A stretch of 20,631 bases of DNA from Bacillota bacterium (lineage in GTDB: Bacteria; Bacillota; Clostridia; Lachnospirales; WQUN01), in NCBI GenBank assembly GCA_009782085.1, contig WQUN01000194.1:1-20631 (forward strand), in the 5' to 3' direction. Position 1 is the stretch's first letter. Each line of letters begins with the position of its first letter. Position numbers and translations under genes: made by a program. Below are positions 1-7,123 of this stretch, piece by piece. The notes beneath the pieces were generated by a model. That model did no database searches and was not told the origin of the DNA. It saw only the letters and a program-made list of their open reading frames with translations.

Positions 1-9
1 TTTACGGCA

Positions 10-83
10 TCTGGGTGACAAGATTTGAACTTGCGACCTCTAGACCCCCAGTCTAGCGCGCTACCAAGCTACGCCACACCCAG
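10..83 (-). tRNA. tRNA-Pro (anticodon GGG)
   Basis: On the minus strand this folds into a full cloverleaf. The acceptor stem is CTGGGTG/CACCCAG, the D-arm carries GGCGTAGCTTGGTAGCGC, and the T-arm contains GTTCAAATC. The anticodon stem CTAGA/TCTAG encloses the loop CTGGGGG, so bases 34-36 are GGG, which reads proline CCC/CCU codons. A first base of C is typical of bacterial tRNA-Pro. The discriminator base is A and no 3' CCA is encoded, so CCA would be added after transcription. The T-loop and acceptor pairing look intact, so I expect it to be functional. Confidence 0.96.
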
Positions 84-108
84 ACGAAAGCCATACTCTG
101 CTGAAATC

Positions 109-137
109 ATTATAATGCAGGGATTTTTCCGTGTCAA
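109..137 (-). promoter_or_regulatory. Consensus sigma-70/SigA promoter of tRNA-Pro
   Basis: Read on the minus strand, a perfect -35 box TTGACA (132-137) is followed by a 17-base spacer and a perfect -10 box TATAAT (109-114). Transcription would start about 20 bases upstream of the mature tRNA 5' end at position 83. This suits a strongly expressed stable RNA. The IS element begins only 18 bases upstream of the -35 box and leaves the promoter undisturbed. Confidence 0.9.
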
Positions 138-146
138 GGGTTTTTG

Positions 147-155
147 GGCTTTTGC
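147..155. repeat. Left copy of IS target-site duplication
   Basis: GGCTTTTGC here is identical to 1259-1267 on the far side of the IS. The 9-bp duplication is perfect, which argues for a fairly recent insertion. Confidence 0.85.
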
Positions 156-1258
156 CAGGATAACCTAATAAAGTAACAAAAGTGTTACAAAGGGAAAGCT
201 TGCCAAAAGTCGCCAAAGCTGGTAAAAAGAAAGCGGAGGTGAAAGGAAATGGCAAGGAGAGCGAAGAAGCTACAGGAAATAGCGGATATGTTTGAGGAAT
301 TGGAAATGGAGATAGTAGATGCAGAAGATGTGACAGTTCTAAAGGAATTGCACGTACGGATGAGTGAAATCAGCGATTGGCGGGATGAAGCATATGTGCA
401 GCACGAGCTGGGCGATATCATAATGATAACATTGCTGGCGGTACTGTCGAATGCGAATGAATGGCTGGAAATCGAGGCATTCGGGAAGGTGCACGAGAAA
501 TGGCTGAGAAGGTTTTTGGGGCTTGGGTATGGGATACCGAGCGACGATACGTTTCGAATAACGATATCACAAATAAATACAAATTATGTATATGGAATAG
601 CGATAGATTTTCTGCTAAAGAAGGTAGACGAGATAATAAGTCTATCAAAAACGGGGGAGGAAGAAGGGCACAAGGGTATCATATCGTTCGACGGCAAGAG
701 CAGCAAGGGATGACGGATGATATAGCCTGGCTTTATAACAAGGAAAAGTGGTCGGGGTTAAAGACAATTGGTATGGAAATAAAAACAATAAACAAAAACA
801 ATCCAAACTTACCGGTGGTCACAGAGCAACGATACTTTATAAGCAGTGTGAAAGGAATAGAAGATTTTTCGAGGGCGGTAAGGAGTCATTGGGGAGTGGA
901 AAACGGGCTTCATTGGCAGCTGGATTTCACGTTCAAAGACGACAAAAATACCACAATGCCTGAAAACGGGGCAAAGAACTTACAGATATTCAAAAAGCTG
1001 GCCTTGGCCATTTTGAAAATGGCGCAATGCATTTATCCTAAAAGAACCAGCTTGAAAATGATCAGATTTAAGCTGGCTATGTCTTTTGAACAGGAAATCG
1101 GTAACATTTTCAGCATGATGAATCCCGCAAATTTAAGTTCGAAGTATTGATCCTTGTTGCTTTGCCTTTTGCGGAAGGGGTATTCTTTATGACTTAGCCT
1201 GCTTTTCTTGCCTGATCCTTTCCATAGGCGCTTTGCGCCCTCGCGGTAGGTTGTCCTG
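156..1258 (+). mobile_element. Internally deleted ISAs1-family insertion sequence
   Basis: The element is bounded by 12-bp terminal inverted repeats. The left end is CAGGATAACCTA (156-167). The right end at 1247-1258 reads CAGGACAACCTA on the opposite strand, a single mismatch. A perfect 9-bp direct repeat, GGCTTTTGC, flanks it at 147-155 and 1259-1267, as expected of a target-site duplication; the ISAs1 family is known to make duplications of about this size. At 1103 bp it is short for the family because the middle of the transposase gene is missing. The element is AT-rich compared with its surroundings. Ends and target duplication are intact, so it might still be movable by a transposase supplied in trans (inference). 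Confidence 0.87.
249..1150 (+). pseudogene. ISAs1-family transposase, internal deletion plus frameshift
   Basis: The 5' part (249-713, 154 aa, RBS GGAGGTG at 235-241) carries the family's N-terminal region, ending in the first catalytic Asp motif IISFDGKSSKG and a TGA at 711-713. The 3' part is in another frame from about 710 to 1150. It matches the family C-terminus: DIAWL, WSGLKTIG, RYFISSV, then AVRSHWGVENGLHWQLD. What is missing between DGK and DIAWL is the segment that in intact ISAs1 transposases holds the second catalytic Asp (DAMG motif) and the KGN and HGRIE regions, roughly 110 residues. The junction at about 708-712 also breaks the frame. The product cannot be an active transposase. 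Family assignment is from remembered motifs. Confidence 0.88.
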
Positions 1259-1267
1259 GGCTTTTGC
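1259..1267. repeat. Right copy of IS target-site duplication
   Basis: GGCTTTTGC, identical to 147-155. It abuts the right terminal inverted repeat of the IS. Confidence 0.85.
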
Positions 1268-1273
1268 CCGTTT

Positions 1274-1325
1274 CGGTTGAATTTACGTCGGTTGAATTTG
1301 TCGAACATGTTCAAACATGTTCAAA
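1274..1325. repeat. Short tandem repeats upstream of the lactonase gene
   Basis: CGGTTGAATTT occurs twice (1274-1284 and 1289-1299). It is followed directly by two copies of ACATGTTCAA (1306-1315 and 1316-1325), the first set in the palindrome GAACATGTTC (1303-1312). These lie 23 to 74 bases ahead of the start codon and could be a regulator-binding cluster. No clear -35/-10 pair was found. Confidence 0.6.
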
Positions 1326-1347
1326 CATTTTATCAGAGGTGATCAGC

Positions 1348-2376
1348 ATGAAACGGCCGGTTTATTTCGGGACATATTCAAAGGGCGCGGGGAACGGCCT
1401 TTTGAGCGGCGAGTTCGACGAAAGCACGGGCGGCCTGAGGCTTGGCGGCAGCCTGGATATCGAAAATCCGTCGTACCTGGTGTTTGACGGGGGGATATTG
1501 TACGGCGTTTCGGAGACGGAAACTTATGACGGCCAAAGCGGCGGCCGCCTGTTTTCCGCGGCCGCGCGCGGCGGAGGGGCGATGAGCCTGCTGTCGGCGC
1601 AAGGTACGGGCGGGGGGGGACCGTGCCACCTCTGCGTGAAGGACGGGTATGTTTTCACGGCGAATTACGGGGAGGGGAGCCTGAGCGTTTTTGAGAGAGA
1701 CGGCGAGGGCCTTATCAAGCCGTCTCAACTGGCGCTTTCCCACCGCGGGAAGGGGCCGGACCCCGGGAGACAGACGCGGCCTCATATCCATTTCGCCGCG
1801 GTCACGCCCGACGATAAATACCTGGCGGTCTGCGACCTCGGCCTGGACAGGGTTTTTTTCTATCCGTACTCGGCCGGCGCGGGGCTTTCGGCGAAGGCGA
1901 AGGTCTACCGCTGCCCGCCCGGCTCCGGCCCGCGTCACATGGTTTTTTCCGGTAACGGCGCGTTCGCGTATGTGCTGACGGAGATGGGCTCCACGGTCCT
2001 CGCGAACAGATATGAGGACGGGGAAATGACGCTCTTGCAGGAAGCGTCCGCGCTGCCCGCCGGATTTTACGCGTCCTCCAAAAAGAGTTCGGCCGCGGCG
2101 ATTCGCATATCGCCGGACGGAGGCGCCGTGCTGGCGTCTAACCGGGGGCACGACTCGATCGCGCGGTTTGGCATACTGGACGGCGGCGCGCTCGCGCCTC
2201 CCGAGTTTATTATGACCGGCGCGGAGCCGCGGGATTTCGCCTTTTCGCCTGGCGGCGGATGGATCTTGGCGGCGAACCAAGGAGACAATATGGTGACGGT
2301 GCACAGGGCCGACACGGGGGAGATCGTCGGCCGGGCCGGGATGCCGAAGCCGTGCTGCGTGGCGTTCGGGGAGTGA
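1348..2376 (+). CDS. 6-phosphogluconolactonase-like beta-propeller (lactonase family)
   Basis: The 342-residue product opens with MKRPVYFGTYS and has repeated segments of the PSYLVFD, CHLCVKDGYVFTANYGEGSLSVF, PHIHFAAVTPDDKYLAVCDLG and ILAANQGDNMV type. These are the blade motifs of the seven-bladed lactonase family (Pgl/YkgB type, PF10282), and the length is usual for that family. Characterised members hydrolyse 6-phosphogluconolactone in the oxidative pentose phosphate pathway. No signal peptide is seen, so it should be cytoplasmic. I chose ATG 1348 because AGAGGTGAT lies 7-13 bases upstream; an in-frame upstream extension to 1264 has no homology and runs across the IS boundary. The gene stands alone after the IS. 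Many paralogues have unproven substrates, so the exact reaction is inferred. Confidence 0.86.
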   Translation: MKRPVYFGTYSKGAGNGLLSGEFDESTGGLRLGGSLDIENPSYLVFDGGILYGVSETETYDGQSGGRLFSAAARGGGAMSLLSAQGTGGGGPCHLCVKDGYVFTANYGEGSLSVFERDGEGLIKPSQLALSHRGKGPDPGRQTRPHIHFAAVTPDDKYLAVCDLGLDRVFFYPYSAGAGLSAKAKVYRCPPGSGPRHMVFSGNGAFAYVLTEMGSTVLANRYEDGEMTLLQEASALPAGFYASSKKSSAAAIRISPDGGAVLASNRGHDSIARFGILDGGALAPPEFIMTGAEPRDFAFSPGGGWILAANQGDNMVTVHRADTGEIVGRAGMPKPCCVAFGE

Positions 2377-2397
2377 TACTATCCCGGGAACCCGATT

Positions 2398-2426
2398 TTG
2401 ACAAAAACCGGACGCCAATATATAAT
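2398..2426 (+). promoter_or_regulatory. Consensus promoter of the DUF4364 gene
   Basis: A perfect -35 TTGACA (2398-2403), a 17-base spacer and a perfect -10 TATAAT (2421-2426). A second TATAAT at 2461-2466 belongs to the duplicated downstream unit but has no matching -35 box. The start site should fall near 2433, leaving a leader of about 95 bases that contains two palindromes. Confidence 0.88.
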
Positions 2427-2502
2427 AAAGGAAATTTCAACCGAGTTTCCATGAAAACTATATAATATAATGAAATCACAACCGAGTTTCCGCGGAAACT
2501 CC
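2421..2502. repeat. Tandem 40-bp duplication carrying -10 box and palindrome
   Basis: Unit 1 (2421-2460) and unit 2 (2461-2502) align along their whole length with one gap. Each has TATAATA, then GAAAT, then CAACCGAGTTTCC, then GAAACT or AAAACT. The core CAACCGAGTTTCC is identical at 2438-2450 and 2479-2491. Confidence 0.85.
2484..2501. promoter_or_regulatory. Perfect 18-bp palindrome, likely operator
   Basis: GAGTTTCCGCGGAAACTC is a perfect inverted repeat with no spacer. A degenerate version lies at 2443-2459 (GAGTTTC, three bases, GAAAACT). Both sit downstream of the consensus promoter in the leader of the DUF4364 gene, a position where a bound repressor would block transcription. The binding protein is unknown; autoregulation by the winged-helix product is a guess. 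Confidence 0.6.
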
Positions 2503-2526
2503 ACGACGATTCCGGGGGTGGCCCTA

Positions 2527-3132
2527 TTGCCGTCTGACGACAGCGTATCCGTTGAGAACAAGCTGCTGCTGCTCTACCTTATCGAAAAGATGGACCTCCC
2601 CCTGACCAGGAGCCAGATCACGGATTTTGTCCGCGAGGGCGACTATATGGAATACTACGCCCTCCAGCAGACCCTCGCCGACATGGTCTCCGACGGGTAT
2701 CTCGAGATGTCCCTGGAAAACAACAACACGCGCTATTCAATAACCGACCAGGGCCTGTCCACGCTGGAATATTTCGAAAAGCAGATTCCCGGCGGCGTCA
2801 GGCAGAGGATAAACAAATACGTCCAGGACAATTTCAACTCCGTGAAGCGGGATTACGAGATCACCGCCAACTATTTCCAGGACAGGGACACGAACGAGTA
2901 CATCGTGAAATGCGGCGTCTACGACGACGACAGGCTCCTGATGGAGATAAACGTCTCCGTCGTCTCCAGGGAGCAGGCGCGGCTGATACAGAAGAACTGG
3001 AAATCGAACGTGAACGTCCTGTATATGAGCATCCTCCGCGAGCTGATAAAGGAGAACAAGCCGGAAAACAAACCGGAGAACAGGCAGGAAAACGCCGCGG
3101 GGGAAGAGCAGCTGCGGGACGTAAAATCGTGA
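2527..3132 (+). CDS. DUF4364 family winged-helix protein
   Basis: The 201-residue product resembles the clostridial DUF4364 family (PF14277). The N-terminal helix is ENKLLLLYLIEKMDLPLTRSQI, the winged-helix core runs through ALQQTLADMVSDGYLEM and YSITDQGLSTLEYFEK, and the C-terminal part contains VSVVSREQARLIQKNWK and NVLYMSILREL. Family members look like DNA-binding regulators but their targets are not established. The tail is a charged repeat, ENKPENKPENRQEN. I prefer TTG 2527, which follows the ribosome binding site GGGGGTGG (2514-2521); an in-frame ATG at 2470 has no such site and lies inside the tandem repeat. GTG 2518 is also in frame. The gene is followed after 76 bases by purL and may be cotranscribed with it. 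Confidence 0.83.
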   Translation: MPSDDSVSVENKLLLLYLIEKMDLPLTRSQITDFVREGDYMEYYALQQTLADMVSDGYLEMSLENNNTRYSITDQGLSTLEYFEKQIPGGVRQRINKYVQDNFNSVKRDYEITANYFQDRDTNEYIVKCGVYDDDRLLMEINVSVVSREQARLIQKNWKSNVNVLYMSILRELIKENKPENKPENRQENAAGEEQLRDVKS

Positions 3133-3208
3133 CGGGCGGGAAAAGCGCAAAGATTTGGAGCGCGGATTTATATCAGTCCGCCTCAAACAACCGGAAAGCA
3201 GGAGACAT

Positions 3209-6200
3209 ATGAGCCAAATCAGGCGCGTTTTCGTGGAAAAAAAGCCCGGCCGCGACGTGGAGGCCGCGGCGCTGCTCCGGGATATCCGGACGAACCTGCG
3301 CGCGGAGGGCTTGAAAAGCCTGCGCGTCGTCAACAGGTACGACATGGAAAACGTCCCGGAATCCGACTACGCCTTGTTCAAGGCGAACGTGTTCGCCGAG
3401 GCGCCGCTGGATACGACATGGGACGAGGAACTGCCGATCCCGCCGGGGAGCTTCGCCTTCGCGGCGAAATTTTTGCCCGGCCAGTTCGACCAGCGGGCCG
3501 ACAGCGCGGAGCAGTGCCTCGGCCTTATCGCGGACGCCTCCGGCGCGGTTGTCGAGTGCGCGAAGGTCTATATCCTGGAGGGGGAGCTGACCGAGGACGA
3601 GAAGCGCCGGATCGAACGGTACTGCGTGAACCCGGTGGATTCGTCCGTGACGCCGATGGACAAGCCCCAACGCCTGAAAGCGGACTTCGCCACGCCGCCG
3701 GACGTGGAGACGCTGGAGGGGTTCATCTCATGCCCGGACGGCGAACTGGGCGGCTTTGTGCCCGGCCTGGCCATGACCCCCGCGGATCTGGCGTTCTGCC
3801 GGGATTATTTCAGGGATGCGGAAAGGCGCGACCCCACGTTAGCCGAGATCAAGGTCATAGACACCTACTGGTCGGACCACTGCCGGCACACCACTTTCCT
3901 GACCGCCATAGAAAGCGTGGCGTTCGAGGACGGCGCGGAGCCCGTCCGCGCGGCTTACGAAGCGTACCTGGCGGAGCGCGGGCGGCTCTTCGGCGAGGCC
4001 GCGAAGCGGGACATATCCCTCATGGATATCGCGACGATCGGCATGAAGGCCCTGAAATCCAGGGGGTTGCTGGACGATCTGGACGAAAGCGGCGAGAACA
4101 ACGCCTGTTCGATAAACGCGGAGATAGAGGTCGGCGGGAAGCCCGAGAACTGGCTGATACTGTTCAAGAACGAAACGCACAACCACCCCACGGAGATCGA
4201 GCCGTTCGGCGGCGCGGCCACATGCCTGGGCGGGGCCATCCGCGACCCGCTGTCCGGCAGGGCCTACGTCTACCACGCCATGCGCGTGACCGGCGGCGGC
4301 GACCCGCGGACGCCCGTCGGCGAAACGCTCCCGGGAAAGCTCCCGCAGAGGCTCATTTCCACGGGCGCGGCTCGGGGGTTCAGCTCCTACGGCAACCAGG
4401 TCGGCCTGGCCACTGGGCTGGTAACGGAGATATTCCACGAGGGCTACGTGGCGAAGCGCATGGAGATCGGCGCGGTCGTCGGCGCGGTTAAAAAGGACGC
4501 CGTCAGGCGCGGGACGCCCGCGCCCGGCGACGCGGTAATATTGGTCGGCGGGCGCACGGGCAGGGACGGCTGCGGCGGGGCGACGGGCGCGTCCAAGCGG
4601 CACACCGCCGAATCCATCGTTTCCTGCGGGGCCGAGGTGCAGAAGGGCAACCCGCCGACGGAGCGCAAGCTCCAGAGGCTCTTCCGCGACAAAAACGCCG
4701 CCGCTATGATAAAACGCTGCAACGACTTCGGCGCCGGCGGCGTGGCCGTGGCGATCGGCGAACTGGCCGACGGGCTGGCGGTCGACCTCGACGCCGTCCC
4801 GAAGAAGTACGGGGGGCTCGACGGCACGGAACTGGCCATATCGGAGTCCCAGGAGCGCATGGCCGTGGTTGTGGAGGCGAAGGACGCCGAACGCTTCATC
4901 GGCGCGGCGGCCGCCGAAAACCTGGAGGCCACGCGAGTCGCGGAGGTCACGGCGGACAGGCGTCTGTGCATGACGTGGCGCGGGAAAAAGATCATTGACA
5001 TATCCAGGGATTTCCTGGACACCAACGGCGCGCGGCAGACGGCGCGGGCGCTGATAAAGGGGATAGAACCGTTTTGGGGAAAGAAATCCGCTAGTGGTCT
5101 GACAGGGAACGGTTCGGCCGGGGCCGGTCTGACCGGAGACGATGCCGCGTCTTGTAGGGTGGGGCTTCCATGCCTGACCGACCCGGCGGACGCGCAAACC
5201 GCAGACGATCCGTCACGCCTGCCTGACGTCCTGTCCCGCCTGAACGTCGCCTGCCAGAAGGGCCTGGCCGAGCGGTTCGACTCCACGATCGGCGCGGGCT
5301 CCGTTCTGATGCCGTTCGGGGGCAGGCGGCAGCTGACGCCGATACAGACCATGGTTTCGAAGATACCGGCGGAGGGGGAGACGGACGCCGCGACCTTTAT
5401 GTCGTTCGGGTACGACCCGGAGCCGGCCGTGAAAAGTCCGTTCCACGGGGCCGTGTACGCCGTAGTGGAGGCCGTCTCCAAAATCGTCGCGGCCGGCGGG
5501 GACTGGTCCAAAGTCCGCCTGACCTTACAGGAGTATTTCGAGAGGATGACGGACACCCCGGAAAAGTGGGGGAAGCCGCTGGCAGCCATGCTCGGCGCTT
5601 TCCGCGCGCAGATGGGGCTCGGCCTTCCGGCCATAGGCGGCAAGGACAGCATGTCCGGCACGTTTATGGACATGCACGTGCCGCCGACGCTAGTGGCGTT
5701 CGCGCTCTGCGTCGGCAAGGCCGGAGACGCGGTCTCGCCGGAGTTCAAAGCCCCCGGGAGCCTGCTCGTTAAGCTGAACGCGCGGCTAAACGCCGACGGG
5801 ACGCCGGATTTTGAGCACCTGAAAGCCGTGTTCGGGGCGGTCGCGCGGGCGATGCGCGCCGGGAAAATCTCGGCGGCCGGGACGCCCGGCGCGGGGGGCG
5901 TCGCGGCGGCGGTCGCGCAGATGGCCGCTGGGAACATGATCGGCGCGCGGATAAGGACGGAGAGCCTATATGGGCCTGAATACGGGGCGTTCGTGCTGGA
6001 GACCGCATTTTCGGAGGAAGAGGCGAGGCTGGAGTTTGCCGGCCTGGACCATGAAATAATAGGACGGACGATCCCGGAGGCGGTCATAGAGATAAACGGC
6101 GCCGAGTTCGGCCTGGAGGGGCTCATAAAGGCGTGGATGGAGCCGCTGGAAGGCGTGTTTCCCACTAACTGGTATAAAATTGGCGCAACGGGGCCGGACA

Positions 6201-7123
6201 GTATCGGGATACCGGTATTTAAGGCCGATCATGCAGGGAACGGTCCTGACCGTTCCGCGATATTAAGTTCGGAATGGTCACCTGCAAAAAAAACCGCGGA
6301 AGGGCCCCGCATATCCCTTTTCGCGCGGCCGCGCGTTTTGATCCCCGTTTTCTCGGGCACGAACTGCGAGGACGACAGCCGCCGCGCCTTCGAGCGGGCC
6401 GGCGCGCGGGTCGAAACGGTCATAATCCGCGACCTGAACCGCCGCTGGCTGGACGAGAGCCTCGGGGAGATGGCGCGGCTGATCCGGCAGTCGCAGATAA
6501 TCATGATCCCCGGCGGGTTCAGCGCCGGCGACGAGCCGGAGGGCAGCGGGAAGTTCATCGCGGCCGCCTTCCGGAGCCCCCGCGTCGCGGAGGCCGCCAC
6601 GGATTTGCTGGAGGAGCGCGGCGGGCTGATCCTGGGCATTTGCAACGGCTTCCAGGCGCTTATCAAGCTCGGCCTTGTCCCCTACGGGCAGATCCGCCCG
6701 CAGGCCGCCGACAGCCCGACTTTGACGTACAACGGGATCGGCAGGCACATGTCCTGCCTGGCAAAGACGAAGGTCGTGTCGGACAAGTCTCCCTGGCTGT
6801 GGAAAACCGCGCCGGACGAAATATACACCATCCCCTTGTCCCACGGGGAAGGCCGCTTCGTGGCGAGCGGGGAGGCCGTCGCGGAGCTTGCCGCCAACGG
6901 CCAGATCGCAACGCAATACGTGGATTTCGGCGGCAAGGCGTCGATGGACGTCGAGCACAACCCCAACGGCTCGTTTTTCGCCGTGGAGGGCGTGACCAGC
7001 CCGGACGGGCGCGTTTTGGGGAAGATGTGCCACAACGAGAGGATCGGGAAGGGTTTGTATAAGAACGTGCCGGGGAATTTTGATCAGAAGATATTCGAGG
7101 CCGGGGTGGGGTACTTCGCATGA
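3209..7123 (+). CDS. purL: Phosphoribosylformylglycinamidine synthase, fused PurL-PurQ
   Basis: This cytoplasmic enzyme converts FGAR, glutamine and ATP to FGAM, step four of purine synthesis. The 1304-residue product is the long single-chain clostridial form. Seen in order are SDHCRHTTF (about 222-230), NETHNHPTEIEPFGG (321-335), a second synthase half with GGDWSKVRLTLQEYFE, IGGKDSMSGTF (about 809), and a glutaminase domain starting PRVLIPVFSGTNCEDD. The glutaminase nucleophile is Cys1145 in LGICNGFQ, with His1275 and Glu1277 in MCHNERI. ATG 3209 follows AGCAGGAGAC. Two interdomain linkers, about residues 615-672 and 997-1040, look longer than usual and contain hairpin repeats in frame (see findings). 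The Nudix gene starts in its stop codon. The enzyme should be functional since all motifs survive. Confidence 0.96.
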   Translation: MSQIRRVFVEKKPGRDVEAAALLRDIRTNLRAEGLKSLRVVNRYDMENVPESDYALFKANVFAEAPLDTTWDEELPIPPGSFAFAAKFLPGQFDQRADSAEQCLGLIADASGAVVECAKVYILEGELTEDEKRRIERYCVNPVDSSVTPMDKPQRLKADFATPPDVETLEGFISCPDGELGGFVPGLAMTPADLAFCRDYFRDAERRDPTLAEIKVIDTYWSDHCRHTTFLTAIESVAFEDGAEPVRAAYEAYLAERGRLFGEAAKRDISLMDIATIGMKALKSRGLLDDLDESGENNACSINAEIEVGGKPENWLILFKNETHNHPTEIEPFGGAATCLGGAIRDPLSGRAYVYHAMRVTGGGDPRTPVGETLPGKLPQRLISTGAARGFSSYGNQVGLATGLVTEIFHEGYVAKRMEIGAVVGAVKKDAVRRGTPAPGDAVILVGGRTGRDGCGGATGASKRHTAESIVSCGAEVQKGNPPTERKLQRLFRDKNAAAMIKRCNDFGAGGVAVAIGELADGLAVDLDAVPKKYGGLDGTELAISESQERMAVVVEAKDAERFIGAAAAENLEATRVAEVTADRRLCMTWRGKKIIDISRDFLDTNGARQTARALIKGIEPFWGKKSASGLTGNGSAGAGLTGDDAASCRVGLPCLTDPADAQTADDPSRLPDVLSRLNVACQKGLAERFDSTIGAGSVLMPFGGRRQLTPIQTMVSKIPAEGETDAATFMSFGYDPEPAVKSPFHGAVYAVVEAVSKIVAAGGDWSKVRLTLQEYFERMTDTPEKWGKPLAAMLGAFRAQMGLGLPAIGGKDSMSGTFMDMHVPPTLVAFALCVGKAGDAVSPEFKAPGSLLVKLNARLNADGTPDFEHLKAVFGAVARAMRAGKISAAGTPGAGGVAAAVAQMAAGNMIGARIRTESLYGPEYGAFVLETAFSEEEARLEFAGLDHEIIGRTIPEAVIEINGAEFGLEGLIKAWMEPLEGVFPTNWYKIGATGPDSIGIPVFKADHAGNGPDRSAILSSEWSPAKKTAEGPRISLFARPRVLIPVFSGTNCEDDSRRAFERAGARVETVIIRDLNRRWLDESLGEMARLIRQSQIIMIPGGFSAGDEPEGSGKFIAAAFRSPRVAEAATDLLEERGGLILGICNGFQALIKLGLVPYGQIRPQAADSPTLTYNGIGRHMSCLAKTKVVSDKSPWLWKTAPDEIYTIPLSHGEGRFVASGEAVAELAANGQIATQYVDFGGKASMDVEHNPNGSFFAVEGVTSPDGRVLGKMCHNERIGKGLYKNVPGNFDQKIFEAGVGYFA
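5154..5181 (+). repeat. GTAGGG/TTCCAT hairpin repeat inside purL
   Basis: This segment begins GTAGGG, has the loop TTCCAT (5166-5171) and stem arms 5158-5165 and 5172-5179. It matches the intergenic copy at 9203-9230 at 24 of 28 positions, counted by eye. Two of the four differences swap stem bases on opposite arms. It is read in frame as SCRVGLPCLTD, so the TAG within GTAGGG is out of frame. Just upstream (5102-5137) lies another GC-rich piece starting CAGGGAACGGT. Confidence 0.75.
6237..6256 (+). repeat. Perfect inverted repeat in second purL linker
   Basis: GGAACGGTC (6237-6245), two bases, GACCGTTCC (6248-6256). It is headed by GCAGGG, like the GTAGGG head of the intergenic hairpins, and enclosed by TGCAGG (6232-6237) and CCTGCA (6281-6286). 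The start CAGGGAACGGT is shared with 5102-5112 in the first linker. Confidence 0.7.

Noticed and set aside
1303..1321. GAACATGTTC as a LexA/SOS box
   Set aside because: The Firmicutes LexA site has GAAC and GTTC separated by four bases; here only two separate them.
2470..2526. ATG 2470 as the start of the DUF4364 gene
   Set aside because: It lies inside the tandem repeat, lacks a ribosome binding site and the extra 19 residues are unlike the family; TTG 2527 has GGGGGTGG at the right distance.
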